NCBI RefSeq assembly: GCF_025753795.1
Contig: NZ_JAOWPS010000001.1
Coordinates: 62,001 to 126,000 of the forward strand
Length of the DNA: 64,000 bases
Source of the DNA: Mesorhizobium sp. YC-39
Lineage (GTDB): Bacteria; Pseudomonadota; Alphaproteobacteria; Rhizobiales; Rhizobiaceae
Reading direction: 5' to 3'
Made by a program: the position numbers and the translations under genes. Position 1 is the first letter of the stretch. Each line of letters starts with the position of its first letter. The notes under the pieces were generated by a model. It saw only the letters and a program-made list of their open reading frames with translations. It ran no database searches and had not been told where the DNA came from. This document shows positions 53,242 to 63,537 of this stretch, in pieces.

Positions 53242-53266
53242 GGAACGTTCAAAGCTGTCTCAAGTT
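53242..53266 (+). promoter_or_regulatory. Possible sigma-EcfG promoter of the YflT-like paralog 2
   Basis: GGAAC-N16-AGTT, one base off consensus, 151 bp upstream of 53418. The intervening sequence has no other gene. Confidence 0.38.
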
Positions 53267-53417
53267 TGGGTAGGCCTGGCGTGAAGATGATGCCGTCCAT
53301 CGCACCGTCCTTGTTGATCCAGGTACACGCAAGGCCGTCAAGATCATCAATTGACCTGGATGGCGTGGGGAGGAGGAGAAGCCCGCCGCTTACCAGCGGC
53401 GGGCGACTTGATGTCAA

Positions 53418-53933
53418 ATGCGAACGATTAGCAGACTGTTCGATTCCCATTCGCAGGCGGCGAGTGCCGTTGCCGCGCTTCGAGCGTCGGGAGTTCCTCG
53501 CGAACAGATTACCGTGGTGGGAGCTTACAACGACAACGGTGAACATATTAGCGTCGTCGGATCCTACAGCGATGAGACGAGTGTCTGGCTCGGTCCGAGC
53601 GCGGGCATGGCTATCGGCGCGACGGCCGGTCTGTTAGCCGGCTTCGGCAGTAGTGCTGTCGGAATGATGGCTGGTTTGGCCCTTGTCGGTGCCGCCTGGG
53701 GCGGCTTTGCTGGCGGGCTTTGCAGTATACTTACCGATTTTGGCAAAAAGACAGGGCAGCTGAACGTTGCACAAGGCGTCATCTTGGTGATGGCGCGGGT
53801 CGATGAAGAGCGGGCCGCCACCGCCGAGGCGGTGCTACGGGGTGCTGAAAAGCTAACTCAGCCATCCCGGCTGAGGAAGACGGGCGCCTATACGAATTCA
53901 AGCCGGGTCCGCGTCCAATCTGGTGCTGAATGA
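53418..53933 (+). CDS. YflT-like stress protein with glycine-rich membrane segment (paralog 2)
   Basis: A 171-residue protein starting MRTISRLFDSHSQAASAVAA. The N-terminal YflT-like part (LRASGVPREQITVVG) is followed by a Gly/Ala-rich hydrophobic hairpin (GMAIGATAGLLAGFGSSAVG, then AGLALVGAAWGGFAGG). A segment QGVILVMARVDEERAATAEA then matches paralog 1 (QGVVLVIVEVEEQIAAEC). Glycine-zipper type membrane association is likely. A possible stress promoter lies upstream. Confidence 0.8.
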   Translation: MRTISRLFDSHSQAASAVAALRASGVPREQITVVGAYNDNGEHISVVGSYSDETSVWLGPSAGMAIGATAGLLAGFGSSAVGMMAGLALVGAAWGGFAGGLCSILTDFGKKTGQLNVAQGVILVMARVDEERAATAEAVLRGAEKLTQPSRLRKTGAYTNSSRVRVQSGAE

Positions 53934-54170
53934 AGTGATTTGGACCTATAGGCGGGACTATCGTCCTGGCTTTATCCGTTAAATAACAAAGCCTAATGGG
54001 AGGCGAGCGATGGATTCTTGGCAAACAAACACTTTTTGCTGGCAGGCGTCATCCTTGGCTGAACCGTCAGCATGACCTTGCCCCTACGGGAAGTTACCAG
54101 CCGGAATAGCAAGGATTAGACCTTTCGTACGTTAAGTGATGATAGCTTGCTGCAAAGGAGGCGGCCATTC

Positions 54171-54428
54171 GTGGATAAAAGGGCTGACGGAGATTCGAAG
54201 AAATTGGCGCCGGACGAATTCGAGCTCAAAGCCGAACGGTATGGCGTGAACGGCTTCCTTCTCGTTGTCGAACTAATCAACTTACTGGAAAGGCAGGGGA
54301 CGATCAGCAGCGATGCCGTCGCCCAGATGGCGGACGCCGTGGCGCTTGCTATAGCTGAATCCAGTGACCCCGACATCGACAGCGTTGCTCTTATGCAGGT
54401 CATTGCTGCTGCACGTCGGCCGAGATAG
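54171..54428 (+). CDS. Small hypothetical protein
   Basis: An 85-residue acidic protein starting (GTG) MDKRADGDSKKLAPDEFELK. Helices NGFLLVVELINLLERQG and AVAQMADAVALAIAESSDPD follow. GTG 54171 is preceded by AAAGGAGG, a strong ribosome site, which decides the start over TTG 54147. No family is recognised. It is the last gene before the terminator and tRNA-Leu. Confidence 0.65.
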   Translation: MDKRADGDSKKLAPDEFELKAERYGVNGFLLVVELINLLERQGTISSDAVAQMADAVALAIAESSDPDIDSVALMQVIAAARRPR

Positions 54429-54492
54429 CACTCGTTGAGCTGAACGTGAGGGAAAACCAATTCTCACTGTCCTGGAATTGTTTAGTGCAACA

Positions 54493-54520
54493 AAAAAAGC
54501 CCGACAAAACCGGGCTTTTC
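54493..54520 (+). terminator. Intrinsic terminator before tRNA-Leu
   Basis: AAAAGCCCG-ACAAAAC-CGGGCTTTTC, with A and T tracts on both sides, so it may also stop the leftward tRNA transcript. Confidence 0.8.
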
Positions 54521-54561
54521 TTGGGCTTCTGAACCGTATCGAACGGTTCGAAACAGGAATT

Positions 54562-54646
54562 TGGTGCCCAGAAGAGGACTCGAACCTCCACGCCTTGCGG
54601 CACACGGACCTGAACCGTGCGCGTCTACCAATTCCGCCATCTGGGC
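54562..54646 (-). tRNA. tRNA-Leu (anticodon CAG)
   Basis: Minus strand, 85 nt with an encoded CCA. The acceptor is GCCCAGA...TCTGGGC, the D arm contains GGAATTGGTAGAC, and the anticodon stem-loop is CACGG-TTCAGGT-CCGTG. The long variable arm (TGCCGCAAGGCG) is typical of leucine tRNAs and the T arm is GTTCGAGTC. The discriminator base is A. The 3' end faces the accessory region to the left. Confidence 0.96.
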
Positions 54647-54719
54647 TGGTGCGGGCTCATGTAAGCGGGCAAGCGATGGGTGTCAACGCGCTTTTTTGAA
54701 AGCCGCAATCCACTGCGGC

Positions 54720-55340
54720 TCAGCTCTCCAGCACTTCCTTCGACGCCACCGTCGAATCGGCGTTGAGCGTGTAGACGATCGGCACGCCGGTGCCGAGTTC
54801 CAGCTTGACGATCTCCTCGCCCGATTTGCCGTCCAGCGCCATGATCAGCGCGCGCAGCGAATTGCCGTGCGCCGCCACCAGCACGGTTTCGCCGCGCAGC
54901 ACATGCGGCTGCAGATCGTGCAGATAATAGGGCCAGACGCGCGCGCCGGTGTCCTTCAGGCTTTCGCCGCCGGGCGGCGGCACGTCGTAGGAGCGGCGCC
55001 AGACATGCACCTGCTCCTCCCCCCATTTCTTGCGTGCGTCGTCCTTGTTGAGACCGGAAAGATCGCCATAGTCGCGTTCGTTCAGTGCCTGGTCGCGGAT
55101 GGTTTCAAGCTCGCTCTGGCCGACCGCGTCGAGAATGTGCTGGCAGGTCTTCTGCGCCCTGATCAGCGCCGAGGTGAAGGCGATGTCGAATTTCAGGCCG
55201 CGTGCCCTAAGCTTGGCGCCCGCCTCCTTGGCCTCCTTGTGGCCTTGCTCGGTCAGGTCGACATCGCGCCAGCCGGTGAACAGATTCTTCAGGTTCCATT
55301 CGCTCTGGCCATGCCGCACGAGCACGAGAGTTCTCGACAT
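54720..55340 (-). CDS. gpmA: 2,3-bisphosphoglycerate-dependent phosphoglycerate mutase
   Basis: Interconverts 3- and 2-phosphoglycerate in glycolysis and gluconeogenesis. It has 206 residues, the short alphaproteobacterial form (E. coli GpmA has 250). The phospho-histidine H10 lies in [12 protein letters not shown], the acid Glu in [12 protein letters not shown] and the second His in [17 protein letters not shown] 55340 has AAGGAGCAG upstream. It is leftward, 90 bp after dapB. Confidence 0.94.
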   Translation of the reverse strand: MSRTLVLVRHGQSEWNLKNLFTGWRDVDLTEQGHKEAKEAGAKLRARGLKFDIAFTSALIRAQKTCQHILDAVGQSELETIRDQALNERDYGDLSGLNKDDARKKWGEEQVHVWRRSYDVPPPGGESLKDTGARVWPYYLHDLQPHVLRGETVLVAAHGNSLRALIMALDGKSGEEIVKLELGTGVPIVYTLNADSTVASKEVLES

Positions 55341-55359
55341 TTCTGCTCCTTCAGGTTTG

Positions 55360-55406
55360 AGCAATTCCAGGAAAAGTGTGTAGCGGTTTTCCGTCCGGAA
55401 TTGCGT
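55360..55406. repeat. CAATTCC palindrome repeat
   Basis: GCAATTCCAGGAAAAGTGTG ... GTCCGGAATTGCG between gpmA and dapB, the same family as 15801 and 59403. Confidence 0.7.
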
Positions 55407-55430
55407 AAAGACAAATAGTTCTGGATTTTC

Positions 55431-56267
55431 TCAACCGAGCCCGAGCACGTCCCGCATCGAATAGAGCCCGGGCTTCTTGCCGCGCGCCCAAAGCGCTGCC
55501 TTGACCGCGCCGCGGGCGAAGATCGCCCGGTCCTCGGCATGATGGGCAAGCGTGATGCGCTCGCCGGTGCCGGCCAGTATCACGGAATGATCGCCGACCA
55601 CCGAGCCGCCGCGCAGCGCGGCAAAGCCGATGGAGCCGGCTTTTCGCACGCCGGTGTGACCGTCGCGCGACCGCACATCGTTGCCGGCAAGTTGAATGCC
55701 GCGCCCGGCCGCCGCCGCTTCGCCGAGCAGCAGCGCCGTTCCAGAAGGCGCGTCGACCTTGTGCCGGTGGTGCATTTCAAGGATCTCGATATCGAAATCG
55801 TCGGCGTCGAGCGCGCGCGCCGCCTGTTCCACCAGCACCGCCAGAAGATTGACGCCGAGGCTCATATTGCCTGATTTGACGATCGTCGCGTGGCGCGCGG
55901 CGGCGGCAATCCTGGCATTGTCATCATCCGAGCAGCCGGTGGTGCCGATGACATGGACGATGCGCGCCTGCGCCGCATAGCCGGCGAATTCGACCGTTGC
56001 AGCAGGGGCCGTGAAATCGAGAACGCCATCGGCCTTGGCGAAGGCCGGCAACGGATCGTCGCCGATCGGCACGTTGATGATGCCGATGCCGGCAAGCTCG
56101 CCGGCATCCTTGCCGAGATAGGCCGAACCGGACCGCTCGACCGCACCGGCGACGCGCGCGCCAGGGATCGTATGGATGGCGCGGATCAGCGCCTGGCCCA
56201 TGCGGCCGGCCGCGCCCACCACCACCAGGCCCATATCGCTTGTGTCGTTTGGGGACGTGCCGCTCAT
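55431..56267 (-). CDS. dapB: 4-hydroxy-tetrahydrodipicolinate reductase
   Basis: NAD(P)H reduction of HTPA in lysine and meso-diaminopimelate synthesis. It has 278 residues. The Rossmann motif is [13 protein letters not shown] and the catalytic segment [15 protein letters not shown] contains the His pair and Lys. The N-terminus [17 protein letters not shown] has an extra dozen residues; MGLVVV is an alternative start. It overlaps the exporter stop by 4 bp (ATGA). Confidence 0.95.
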   Translation of the reverse strand: MSGTSPNDTSDMGLVVVGAAGRMGQALIRAIHTIPGARVAGAVERSGSAYLGKDAGELAGIGIINVPIGDDPLPAFAKADGVLDFTAPAATVEFAGYAAQARIVHVIGTTGCSDDDNARIAAAARHATIVKSGNMSLGVNLLAVLVEQAARALDADDFDIEILEMHHRHKVDAPSGTALLLGEAAAAGRGIQLAGNDVRSRDGHTGVRKAGSIGFAALRGGSVVGDHSVILAGTGERITLAHHAEDRAIFARGAVKAALWARGKKPGLYSMRDVLGLG

Positions 56268-58198
56268 AAGATTCTCCCGACCGCCTTCTTCGCGCGTCGC
56301 ACCGGTGGTTGTGGCGCCGGAGTTTGGATGTGCCCGGCATTTTGGATAGACTTGGCGTCGTCGACAAGCCCCAGCCCCTTGTTGCCCTGCACCCGGTGGA
56401 AACGGGCATAGACGCTGTGCGGGTCGGCCATCAGCGAGGCATGCGTACCCTGCTCGACCAGCCGGCCCTCCTCCAGCACGATGATCTGGTCGGCATTGAC
56501 CACGGTCGACAGCCGGTGCGCGATCACGATGGTGGTACGCCCTTCCATCACCTGGGTCAGCGCCTGCTGGACGCGCGCTTCCGCCTCATTATCGAGCGCC
56601 GAGGTCGCCTCGTCGAGCAGAAGGATCGGTGCATTGCGCACGATGGCGCGGGCGATCGACACGCGCTGGCGCTGGCCACCCGACAGCGTCACGCCGTTTT
56701 CGCCGACTGGCGTGTCGTAACCCTCAGGCTGCTGGCGGATGAAATCGTCGGCGGCGGCCTGTTGCGCGGCAAGCTCGATCTCTGCGTCCGTGGCGCTCGG
56801 CCGGCCATAGCGGATATTGTCGCGAATGGTGCCTTCGAACAGATAGGGCGCCTGCGAGACATAGGCGATGGAGCCGCGCAGCGACTGCTTGGTCACCCGC
56901 GAAATGTCCTCCCCGTCGATCTCGATGCTGCCCTTGTCGACATCATGGAAGCGCTGCAACAGTGCCACCAGCGTCGATTTGCCGGCGCCCGAGGCGCCGA
57001 CGATCGCCGTCGTCTTGCCGGCGGCGGCAACGAAGCTCAGATCTCTGAGCACCGGCGTCTCCGCGACATAGCCGAACGACACATTGTTGAAGCGCACCTC
57101 GCCCTTGGTGAACTTCGCCGCGACCGCTCCCGGTGCATCGCCCTGCTGCGGCTCGAGGTCGAGCAGCTCGTAGATCATGCGCGCATTGACCAGCGCCCGC
57201 TCCATGCCAACCTGCATGCGGGCCAGCCGCCGCGCCGGGTCGTAGGCGAGCAGCAGCGCGGTGATGAAGGAGAAGACAGCGCCCGGCGGCTGTCCGAGCA
57301 CGGTCGCCCGATAGCCGGAATAGGCAATGACGCCGGCAACGGTGAAACCGGCCAGTATTTCTGAGATCGGCGTCAGCCGTTCCGAGACGCGGGCGATCTT
57401 GTTCGTCCGCTGCTCCGCGTCGTCGGCGAGCTTGCCGATGCGGCGCGATAGCTCGTCCTCCATGGTGAAGGCTTTGACGATGGCGATGCCTTGCGTGGCT
57501 TCCTGCATGGCGCCGATCAGCCGCGCGTTGATCTGCACCGATTCACGCGTAATGCGCCGCACCCGCCGCATCAGATAGGTGACGGTGTAGATCAGCGGTG
57601 GCCCGATCAGCAGCGAGCTCAAGGACAGGATCGGGTCCTGGTAGATCATGACGCAGATCAGCCCGATCAGCGTCACGCCGTCGCGCGCGATCGATGTCAG
57701 CGTCATCGACAGAAGGTCGCGGATGCCGTTGACGTTCTCGTTGATCTGCGCGGCCAGACGGCCCGAACGCGTGTCGCTGAAGAAGCCGACACCGAGCTTC
57801 ATCAGATGGTCGAAGATGCGCTTCTGGTAGCGCGCCACCAGATTGTTGCCGATCTTGGCCAGCGTCACCGCCTGGCCGTAGCCGGCCAGGCCGCGCAGGA
57901 TGAAGGCGCCCAGGATCGCAGCACAGATCCAGGCGATGAGATCGCCACGCCGTTCGTAGAAGATCTGGTTGACCACGGGACTCATGATCAAGGCGGTGAC
58001 CGCTGTCGTTCCCGACACGGTCAGCAGGCAGAGTATGGTGAAGACGTAGGACCACCGGTAGTCGCGTCCGTTCTCGGTCAGGATACGGCGCACCACCGCC
58101 ACGACCTCGCCGGGCTGGGCCTTCGCATGGTGTTTGGGCGCTTGGTTCAAGTCGTTCCGTGATCCGTTCGGCGTCGCGGCCGGGCTGATATCAGGCAC
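56264..58198 (-). CDS. ABC exporter (MsbA/lipid A type fused TMD-NBD)
   Basis: A 644-residue half-transporter. Six membrane helices span about 45-340 with the coupling region [20 protein letters not shown]. The nucleotide-binding domain has Walker [11 protein letters not shown], the Q-loop [19 protein letters not shown], signature LSGGQRQR, Walker [13 protein letters not shown] and H-loop VIAHRLSTV. It is most similar to MsbA-type lipid exporters; the substrate is not proven. A 30-residue N-terminal and a basic C-terminal extension are present. It is coupled to dapB. Confidence 0.92.
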   Translation of the reverse strand: MPDISPAATPNGSRNDLNQAPKHHAKAQPGEVVAVVRRILTENGRDYRWSYVFTILCLLTVSGTTAVTALIMSPVVNQIFYERRGDLIAWICAAILGAFILRGLAGYGQAVTLAKIGNNLVARYQKRIFDHLMKLGVGFFSDTRSGRLAAQINENVNGIRDLLSMTLTSIARDGVTLIGLICVMIYQDPILSLSSLLIGPPLIYTVTYLMRRVRRITRESVQINARLIGAMQEATQGIAIVKAFTMEDELSRRIGKLADDAEQRTNKIARVSERLTPISEILAGFTVAGVIAYSGYRATVLGQPPGAVFSFITALLLAYDPARRLARMQVGMERALVNARMIYELLDLEPQQGDAPGAVAAKFTKGEVRFNNVSFGYVAETPVLRDLSFVAAAGKTTAIVGASGAGKSTLVALLQRFHDVDKGSIEIDGEDISRVTKQSLRGSIAYVSQAPYLFEGTIRDNIRYGRPSATDAEIELAAQQAAADDFIRQQPEGYDTPVGENGVTLSGGQRQRVSIARAIVRNAPILLLDEATSALDNEAEARVQQALTQVMEGRTTIVIAHRLSTVVNADQIIVLEEGRLVEQGTHASLMADPHSVYARFHRVQGNKGLGLVDDAKSIQNAGHIQTPAPQPPVRRAKKAVGRIL

Positions 58199-58306
58199 TT
58201 CTCTTAGCGTCCCGGCGACGGCTTGCCTATGGCTTGGGATGACTAACTTCGTCGCGCGTCAGAGCATGATCCCAAAAAGTGGGAACCGGTTTTTTGGAAA
58301 GAGAGA

Positions 58307-59326
58307 CTAAGCCCGCCAGCGCCGCCCCGCCGTCTGGACGCCGAACAGCGAGGGGTTCCTGGCATAGGCGGCAAGGCCGGAAAGTGCCGCCAGCGGATGG
58401 GTGATGACATAGACGGGCATGGTGCGCATCAGCTCGCTGTGCGGCGCCTTGTCCTCGAAGGCGGCGCGGAAATTGCCGGCTTTCAGCGCCGGCAGGATCT
58501 TCTGGGCAATGCCGCCGGTCAAGAAAACGCCGCCACGGCTCATGAACACCATTGCCAGGTCGCCGGCGGTGCGCCCGAGGCAGGTGACGAACATCTCGAG
58601 CGCTTCCTCGGACACCGGATCCGACTTCGCCAGCGCCGCGGCGGTGACCTCGGCCGGCTTGGTGAAGGGCGCCGGCTTGCCGTCCGCCTTGGCCACCGCC
58701 CGGTAGGCGTTGACGAGGCCGCGTCCGGACAGGATCTGTTCGCCCGAGATGCGGCCATCCAGCTTCTCGATATGGGGAAACACCTCGAAATCGCGCGGCG
58801 TACGCGGCCCGATATCCATGTGCCCGCCCTCGCCGGGCACCGGTATCCAGTGGTTCAGCGCATAGACCAGCCCGGCGACGCCAAGCCCGGTTCCGGGACC
58901 GAGCACCACCCGTCCCGCATTGGGCTCCGGCGCATCGCCGCCGATCTTTTCCATATGCTCTTCGCCGAGCGCCACGACGGCCAGCGCCTGCGCCTCGAAA
59001 TCATTGAGCACCACGACATCGCCAATGCCGACGCTGGCAAACATTTGCTTAGGTTTGACGACCCACGGGCAGTTGGTGAGCGGGATCTCGTCGCTGTCGA
59101 CCGGGCCGGCCACCGCCAGCACGGCGGAGTTGGGCCGCACCGACGAGCGATCGAGCACCGCCGCCTGGATCGCCTCGTCGATCGTGTTGAAATTGGCGGT
59201 CTGCACGATGGTCGGTTCGCCCGCCTCGGAATTCGCGTCGAGCACGATCGAGAAGCGCGCATTGGTGCCGCCAATGTCGCCGATCAGGATCGGAAACCGC
59301 AACACGGTGTCGTCGTCGCCTGCCAT
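58307..59326 (-). CDS. glk: Glucokinase
   Basis: Phosphorylates glucose with ATP. It has 339 residues of the bacterial Glk (group A) family. The phosphate-1 motif [11 protein letters not shown] is at 16-26, followed by [23 protein letters not shown] and the sugar-binding [13 protein letters not shown]. The adenosine region is [13 protein letters not shown]. It is leftward, 108 bp before the exporter start, and that gap contains an AGCATGATCCC-type repeat remnant at 58262-58300. Confidence 0.95.
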   Translation of the reverse strand: MAGDDDTVLRFPILIGDIGGTNARFSIVLDANSEAGEPTIVQTANFNTIDEAIQAAVLDRSSVRPNSAVLAVAGPVDSDEIPLTNCPWVVKPKQMFASVGIGDVVVLNDFEAQALAVVALGEEHMEKIGGDAPEPNAGRVVLGPGTGLGVAGLVYALNHWIPVPGEGGHMDIGPRTPRDFEVFPHIEKLDGRISGEQILSGRGLVNAYRAVAKADGKPAPFTKPAEVTAAALAKSDPVSEEALEMFVTCLGRTAGDLAMVFMSRGGVFLTGGIAQKILPALKAGNFRAAFEDKAPHSELMRTMPVYVITHPLAALSGLAAYARNPSLFGVQTAGRRWRA

Positions 59327-59350
59327 GCTCTTGTCTGTCCCCGTTCCACT

Positions 59351-59450
59351 AGAGCCGTTCTGCGTTTCTGTGAGCGCAGAACGGCTCTATCTCTTTGTTT
59401 TGACGCAATTCCGGACGGAAAACCGTTACACACTTTTCCTGGAATTGCTC
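59351..59450. repeat. Composite intergenic repeat: perfect hairpin plus CAATTCC palindrome
   Basis: 59351-59388 is a perfect 14 bp stem, AGAGCCGTTCTGCG and CGCAGAACGGCTCT. 59403-59450 is the palindrome GCAATTCCGGACGGAAAACC ... CTGGAATTGC. It has the same two parts as 15801-15896 in opposite order. Confidence 0.75.
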
Positions 59451-59512
59451 TAGTCTGCCGCTGTTCTTTGTTGACTAGCGCATGACCTGGGAAAGGGGAA
59501 GTCGCTTCAATG

Positions 59513-60589
59513 TCAGTTGCCCGGCCGCGGCCGGGGCAGCGGGATGCCGATCTCGGGCGTTGCCGCGAAGGCATTGACCGAAGCCGGCAGCGCGCCGGCA
59601 CCATCTGTGATCGCCGGTTCCGGAGCCGCGACAGCGGGTTCGGGGGCCGCGGCCGCGATCGACCTGCCGTCGCCATGATAGGTGGCGGCTTCAGCCGAGG
59701 ACGGAGCCGGCGCGTCGAGCACGGCCCGGCATTCCCTGGGCAGGCTTGCCATGGTCATCAGCTCGCGCGCCTTCGGCTTGTCGGGGTTCTTGGCAGGGCG
59801 CCATGGTTCGTCGGTGAACCACCAGGCCAGCGACTGGTCGCAGCCGTCACCCGGCACTGTCGCCTCCTGCCGTTTGCAGTCGGGCGAGCCGGGCTGGCAG
59901 CCGATGCGGATGTGGAAATGATAGTCATGGCCCCAGAACGGCCTGATCTTGCGCAGCCAGGCGCGGTCGCCCTTCACCGTATCGCATAGCTTCTTCTTGA
60001 TGCCGGGATTGACCAGGATGCGCTCGACTTCAGGGTAGCTCGCCGCCCGCTTCAGGAGCCGCGCATGCTGTGGCGTCCACAGCGCCTCCTTCACCAGATG
60101 GGTCTTTTCGTCGACCAGCAAGGTGGCGCTCATCTTCTCGCGCTGGTTGGTCGAAAGCCTGTTGTCGGGCATTGGCGTCAGCCAGATGTCGGCGTCGAGG
60201 CCGATCTGGTGCGAGGCATGGCCGGTCAGCATCGGGCCGCCGCGCGGCTGCGAAATGTCGCCGACCAAGAGGCCGGGCCAGCCATCGGCGGCGGCGTCGC
60301 GCGACAATTTCTCGATCAGCCCGATCATCGCTGGATGGCCCCAGCGGCGGTTGCGCGAAGGCCGCATCACCTCCCAGTGCGGGCCGTCCATGGGGATGGC
60401 GACGCCGCCGGCAAAGCAGCCCTTGGAATAGAAGCCGAAGGATTGCGGTGCCGCCACCGCCGGCAGCTTCTTGGCGCCGAACAGGTCTTTCGCCAATTCC
60501 TCCGCCGCTGCGGGCTGCGCCGCAAGTCCCGTCAGGACACAGAACGCTGCCGCCATGAGCGGCGTCCATGCGCGTTGCAACATCTTCAT
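59513..60589 (-). CDS. mepA: Penicillin-insensitive murein DD-endopeptidase (MepA type)
   Basis: Zinc peptidase cutting D-Ala-mDAP cross-links in the periplasm. It has 358 residues: signal peptide MLQRAWTPLMAAAFCVLTGL...AAA, the LAS metal motif GHASHQIGLDADIWL (H...D) and the second His in HDYHFHIRI. Cysteines in GCQPGSPDC and GDGCDQS may pair. The C-terminal 70 residues are Ala/Pro-rich. ATG 60589 has GGAGGGGCTC before it. It is separate from the leftward queG operon by 50 bp. Confidence 0.92.
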   Translation of the reverse strand: MKMLQRAWTPLMAAAFCVLTGLAAQPAAAEELAKDLFGAKKLPAVAAPQSFGFYSKGCFAGGVAIPMDGPHWEVMRPSRNRRWGHPAMIGLIEKLSRDAAADGWPGLLVGDISQPRGGPMLTGHASHQIGLDADIWLTPMPDNRLSTNQREKMSATLLVDEKTHLVKEALWTPQHARLLKRAASYPEVERILVNPGIKKKLCDTVKGDRAWLRKIRPFWGHDYHFHIRIGCQPGSPDCKRQEATVPGDGCDQSLAWWFTDEPWRPAKNPDKPKARELMTMASLPRECRAVLDAPAPSSAEAATYHGDGRSIAAAAPEPAVAAPEPAITDGAGALPASVNAFAATPEIGIPLPRPRPGN

Positions 60590-60639
60590 GAGCCCCTCCG
60601 CGAGTTCAAGTCTAATCATATCACGCCGCACCGCTTCGA

Positions 60640-61533
60640 TCACCTCATCGGGCTGCGCGCTTCGCCATCGCGCCAATTGCGATCGGCCCACATCCGGTCG
60701 AAGGCGACACGATAATCGGGAAAGCGGAAGCGATAACCGGTCGCCTTGAGCGCTTTATTGGCGACGCGCTTGTTCTCGCCATAGAAGGACCGCGCCATGG
60801 GCGAAAGTTGAGCAGTCTCGAACGGAATTTCGGGCGGCGGCGTGACGCCCATCAGGGAGGCGGCATAGGCGACGACGTCCTGCGGTGGCGCCGGCAGGTC
60901 GTCGGTGACGTTGAAGATGCCGCCGGTATTGCTTCCGGCGAGATGCCGCAGCGCCCCGGCAATGTCGTCGCAATGGATGCGGTTGAACACCTGGCCCGGC
61001 TTGACCAGCCGCCGGGCCGTGCCGTTCTCCAGATTGACCAGCGCATTGCGGCCAGGGCCGTAGATGCCGGAAAGCCGCAGGATCGCCACGGGCCGGCCGG
61101 TCGCCTGGCCGAGTTGCAACCATTCCTGCTCGGCGGCGACACGCAGGACCGAGCGCTTCGACACCGGCCGGCATTCAGCCGTTTCATCGACCCATGCGCC
61201 GCCGTAATCGCCATAGACGCCGACGGTCGAGAGATAGGCGATCCATTCGAGCGCCGGCATGCCGGCCGCAATCGTCTGGCGCATTGCATTCAGCACCGGA
61301 TCGCCTGCTTCTTCCGGCGCCACCGAGACGATGAGATGGGTTGTCTTCCCGAGCGCATCCGCGATCTCAGTTGTGAGCGCGCCGTCGAAACGCAGAGGTT
61401 CAATCCCGGCCTGCCGTAGCGCCGCGAATTTTTCCGGCGAGCGTGTCGTGCCGAAGATTGTGCCGGCATCCTGGCTGGCGCGGGCAAAGGCCTTGCCCGA
61501 ATAGCCGGCGCCGAAAATGAAGAATCCACTCAT
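60640..61533 (-). CDS. NAD(P)-dependent epimerase/SDR family protein (YeeZ-like)
   Basis: A 297-residue extended short-chain dehydrogenase. The Rossmann motif is [13 protein letters not shown], atypical in having few further glycines. The active-site region is [14 protein letters not shown], where the Tyr of YxxxK is replaced in context (no clear following Lys). [17 protein letters not shown] and [20 protein letters not shown] are family-like. ATG 61533 overlaps the queG stop, so the genes are coupled. The substrate is unknown. Confidence 0.85.
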   Translation of the reverse strand: MSGFFIFGAGYSGKAFARASQDAGTIFGTTRSPEKFAALRQAGIEPLRFDGALTTEIADALGKTTHLIVSVAPEEAGDPVLNAMRQTIAAGMPALEWIAYLSTVGVYGDYGGAWVDETAECRPVSKRSVLRVAAEQEWLQLGQATGRPVAILRLSGIYGPGRNALVNLENGTARRLVKPGQVFNRIHCDDIAGALRHLAGSNTGGIFNVTDDLPAPPQDVVAYAASLMGVTPPPEIPFETAQLSPMARSFYGENKRVANKALKATGYRFRFPDYRVAFDRMWADRNWRDGEARSPMR

Positions 61534-62690
61534 GCATACGCCTCGATCGGCCTTGGCAGCGCCATCCGCCATTCATCTCGAACGGCCACCTCACTCTCGG
61601 TTTTCACCGCCACCTTGGCGCGTTCGGCAAATTCGGTTTCAGGCACAAGCCGTGATAGCGCCCACACCGCCGCACCGCGCACCAGCGGCGAGGCATCGCC
61701 GAGCAGCGCGCGGACCGAGCCCACAAGCGACAAATCGGCGGAATTGCCGGCGGCGATCAGCACATTGCGGACAAAGCGATCGCGGCCGATGCGCTTGATC
61801 GGCGAACCGGTGAAGAACGCGCGAAAAGCGGCATCGTCGAGGCCGAGCAGCTCGGCCAGCGGCGGCTCGCGCAGATCCGCGCGGGCGACGAGCTTCGCCT
61901 CCGAGGCGGCGCGGGCGAACTTGTTCCACGGGCAGGCGGCCAGGCAGTCGTCGCAGCCATAGATGCGGTTGCCGATCCTTTCGCGGAATTCATGCGGGAT
62001 CGGTCCCTTGTTCTCGATGGTGAGGTAGGAGATGCAGCGCCGCGCATCGAGCCGGTAGGGCGCCGGAAAGGCGTCGGTCGGACAGACGTCGAGACAGGCG
62101 CGGCAGGAGCCGCAATGGTCTTCCTCCGCGTGGTTCGCGGCAAACTCGGCCGTGGTGAAGATGGTGCCAAGGAACAGCCAGGAACCGTGCTCGCGGCTTA
62201 CCAGATTTGTGTGCTTGCCTTGCCAGCCGAGGCCAGCGGCTTCGGCCAGCGGCTTTTCCATCACCGGGGCGGTGTCGACGAACACTTTAACATCACCGCC
62301 GGCGCGGGCCACGATCTTGCCGGCGATCTCCTTCAGCCGGCCTTTCATTACCTCGTGATAGTCGCGGTTTTGCGCATAGACGGAGATCGCGCCGCGGTCA
62401 CGCTTGTTGAGCACCGCGCGCGGATCGTGGTCGGGGCCGTAATTCATCGCCAGCACGATGATCGAGCGGACCTCGGGCCACAATGCCGCCGGATCACCCC
62501 GGCGCTCGAGCGTCTCGGCGATCCAACCCATCGAGCCGTGAAAACCGTCGGCGACGAATGCGGCGAGCCGGGCCGGCGCCAGCGGGATGGCATCGGGCGT
62601 GGTCACGGCAATGGCGTCGAAGCCGGCGCGCTTCGCCTCGCGGTCGATCAGCGCGCGCAGGGGTTCGTTCTTAGAAATCGAGGTCCGCAT
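61530..62690 (-). CDS. queG: Epoxyqueuosine reductase QueG
   Basis: Cobalamin- and Fe-S-dependent enzyme for the last step of queuosine synthesis in tRNA. It has 386 residues. Two [4Fe-4S] motifs are present, [16 protein letters not shown] and [11 protein letters not shown]. The cobalamin-binding N-terminal part includes [14 protein letters not shown] and [24 protein letters not shown]-like C-terminus follows. It overlaps the GST gene start side by 20 bp and the SDR gene by 4 bp, forming a GST-queG-SDR operon. Confidence 0.95.
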   Translation of the reverse strand: MRTSISKNEPLRALIDREAKRAGFDAIAVTTPDAIPLAPARLAAFVADGFHGSMGWIAETLERRGDPAALWPEVRSIIVLAMNYGPDHDPRAVLNKRDRGAISVYAQNRDYHEVMKGRLKEIAGKIVARAGGDVKVFVDTAPVMEKPLAEAAGLGWQGKHTNLVSREHGSWLFLGTIFTTAEFAANHAEEDHCGSCRACLDVCPTDAFPAPYRLDARRCISYLTIENKGPIPHEFRERIGNRIYGCDDCLAACPWNKFARAASEAKLVARADLREPPLAELLGLDDAAFRAFFTGSPIKRIGRDRFVRNVLIAAGNSADLSLVGSVRALLGDASPLVRGAAVWALSRLVPETEFAERAKVAVKTESEVAVRDEWRMALPRPIEAYA

Positions 62691-63363
62691 AATGCGACAC
62701 CGGCGACAGGCCGCGCACCCTGTCGGACAGAAGCGGCCGGAACGATGGCCGCGATTTCACCCGTGTGTACCATTCGCGCGCCGCCGAGTGTTCGCGCCAG
62801 TCGATCTCGCCGAGATAGTCGAGCACCGAAAGTGCCGCCGCCGCGGCGAGGTCGGCATAGGTCACCTTGTTGCCGGCCAGCCAGTGGCGCGTGCCGGCCA
62901 GCCAGTTAGTGTACTTCATGTGCTGGCGGATATTGGCGCGCGCGGCGCGGATCGCTCCCGAATCGGGCGAGCCGCCGCCCGCCGTCTCCGGCATGACCGG
63001 CTTCAGCACGCGTTCGCGCACCAGATGCCTTGTCACCTCGCTCTCGGCCTTGTTGAGGTACCAGTCGGTCAGCCGGCGGATTTCGGCGCGCTCCATCGGG
63101 TCTTCGGCGAACAGCCGCTTGTCGCGCTTCAGCACGCCGCGCGTCTCGTCGAGATATTCTGCGATGACCATGGCGCCGACGATCGGCACATCGCCTTCGG
63201 CCAGCAGGATCGGCAAGGTTCCGGCCGGGTTCAACGCCAAAAACTCCTTGCGCCGCGTCCACGGCTTTTCCTCGATCAGCGCCAGTTCCTCGCCATACTC
63301 GCCGAAAGCGAGCCGCACGAACCGGCAGGAGGCGAACATCGGGTGGTGAAAAAGCGTCAGCAT
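62671..63363 (-). CDS. Glutathione S-transferase family protein
   Basis: A 230-residue protein with an N-terminal thioredoxin-like domain ([20 protein letters not shown]; the PAGTLPILL cis-Pro motif) and an all-helical C-terminal domain (about 85-225) with [23 protein letters not shown] 63363 is used; the upstream frame has no GST similarity. A role in stress or in ring-cleavage chemistry cannot be told apart. It is first gene of the queG operon and divergent from uppP (174 bp). Confidence 0.9.
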   Translation of the reverse strand: MLTLFHHPMFASCRFVRLAFGEYGEELALIEEKPWTRRKEFLALNPAGTLPILLAEGDVPIVGAMVIAEYLDETRGVLKRDKRLFAEDPMERAEIRRLTDWYLNKAESEVTRHLVRERVLKPVMPETAGGGSPDSGAIRAARANIRQHMKYTNWLAGTRHWLAGNKVTYADLAAAAALSVLDYLGEIDWREHSAAREWYTRVKSRPSFRPLLSDRVRGLSPVSHYADLDF

Positions 63364-63537
63364 GGTCCCGCGATAATAGAGCGCACTGGCAAATCGCCGG
63401 CTGCGCCGGTAAGTCTTGACCGCCCGATTCACCGGGCTGTCAGGGTGCTGCGACCTATAGGGGGAGTTCCGCGCCGTGACAAGCAAGCCCTTTAGCAAGC
63501 CGTTCCTTCAAGCTCTCAATCGAACGCCGAGGTTGCC

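Noticed and set aside
46000..54646. Possible genomic island integrated at tRNA-Leu, whose 3' end faces the accessory genes
   Set aside because: I looked for a repeat of the tRNA 3' end and for an integrase in this window and saw neither, so island integration is unsupported here.
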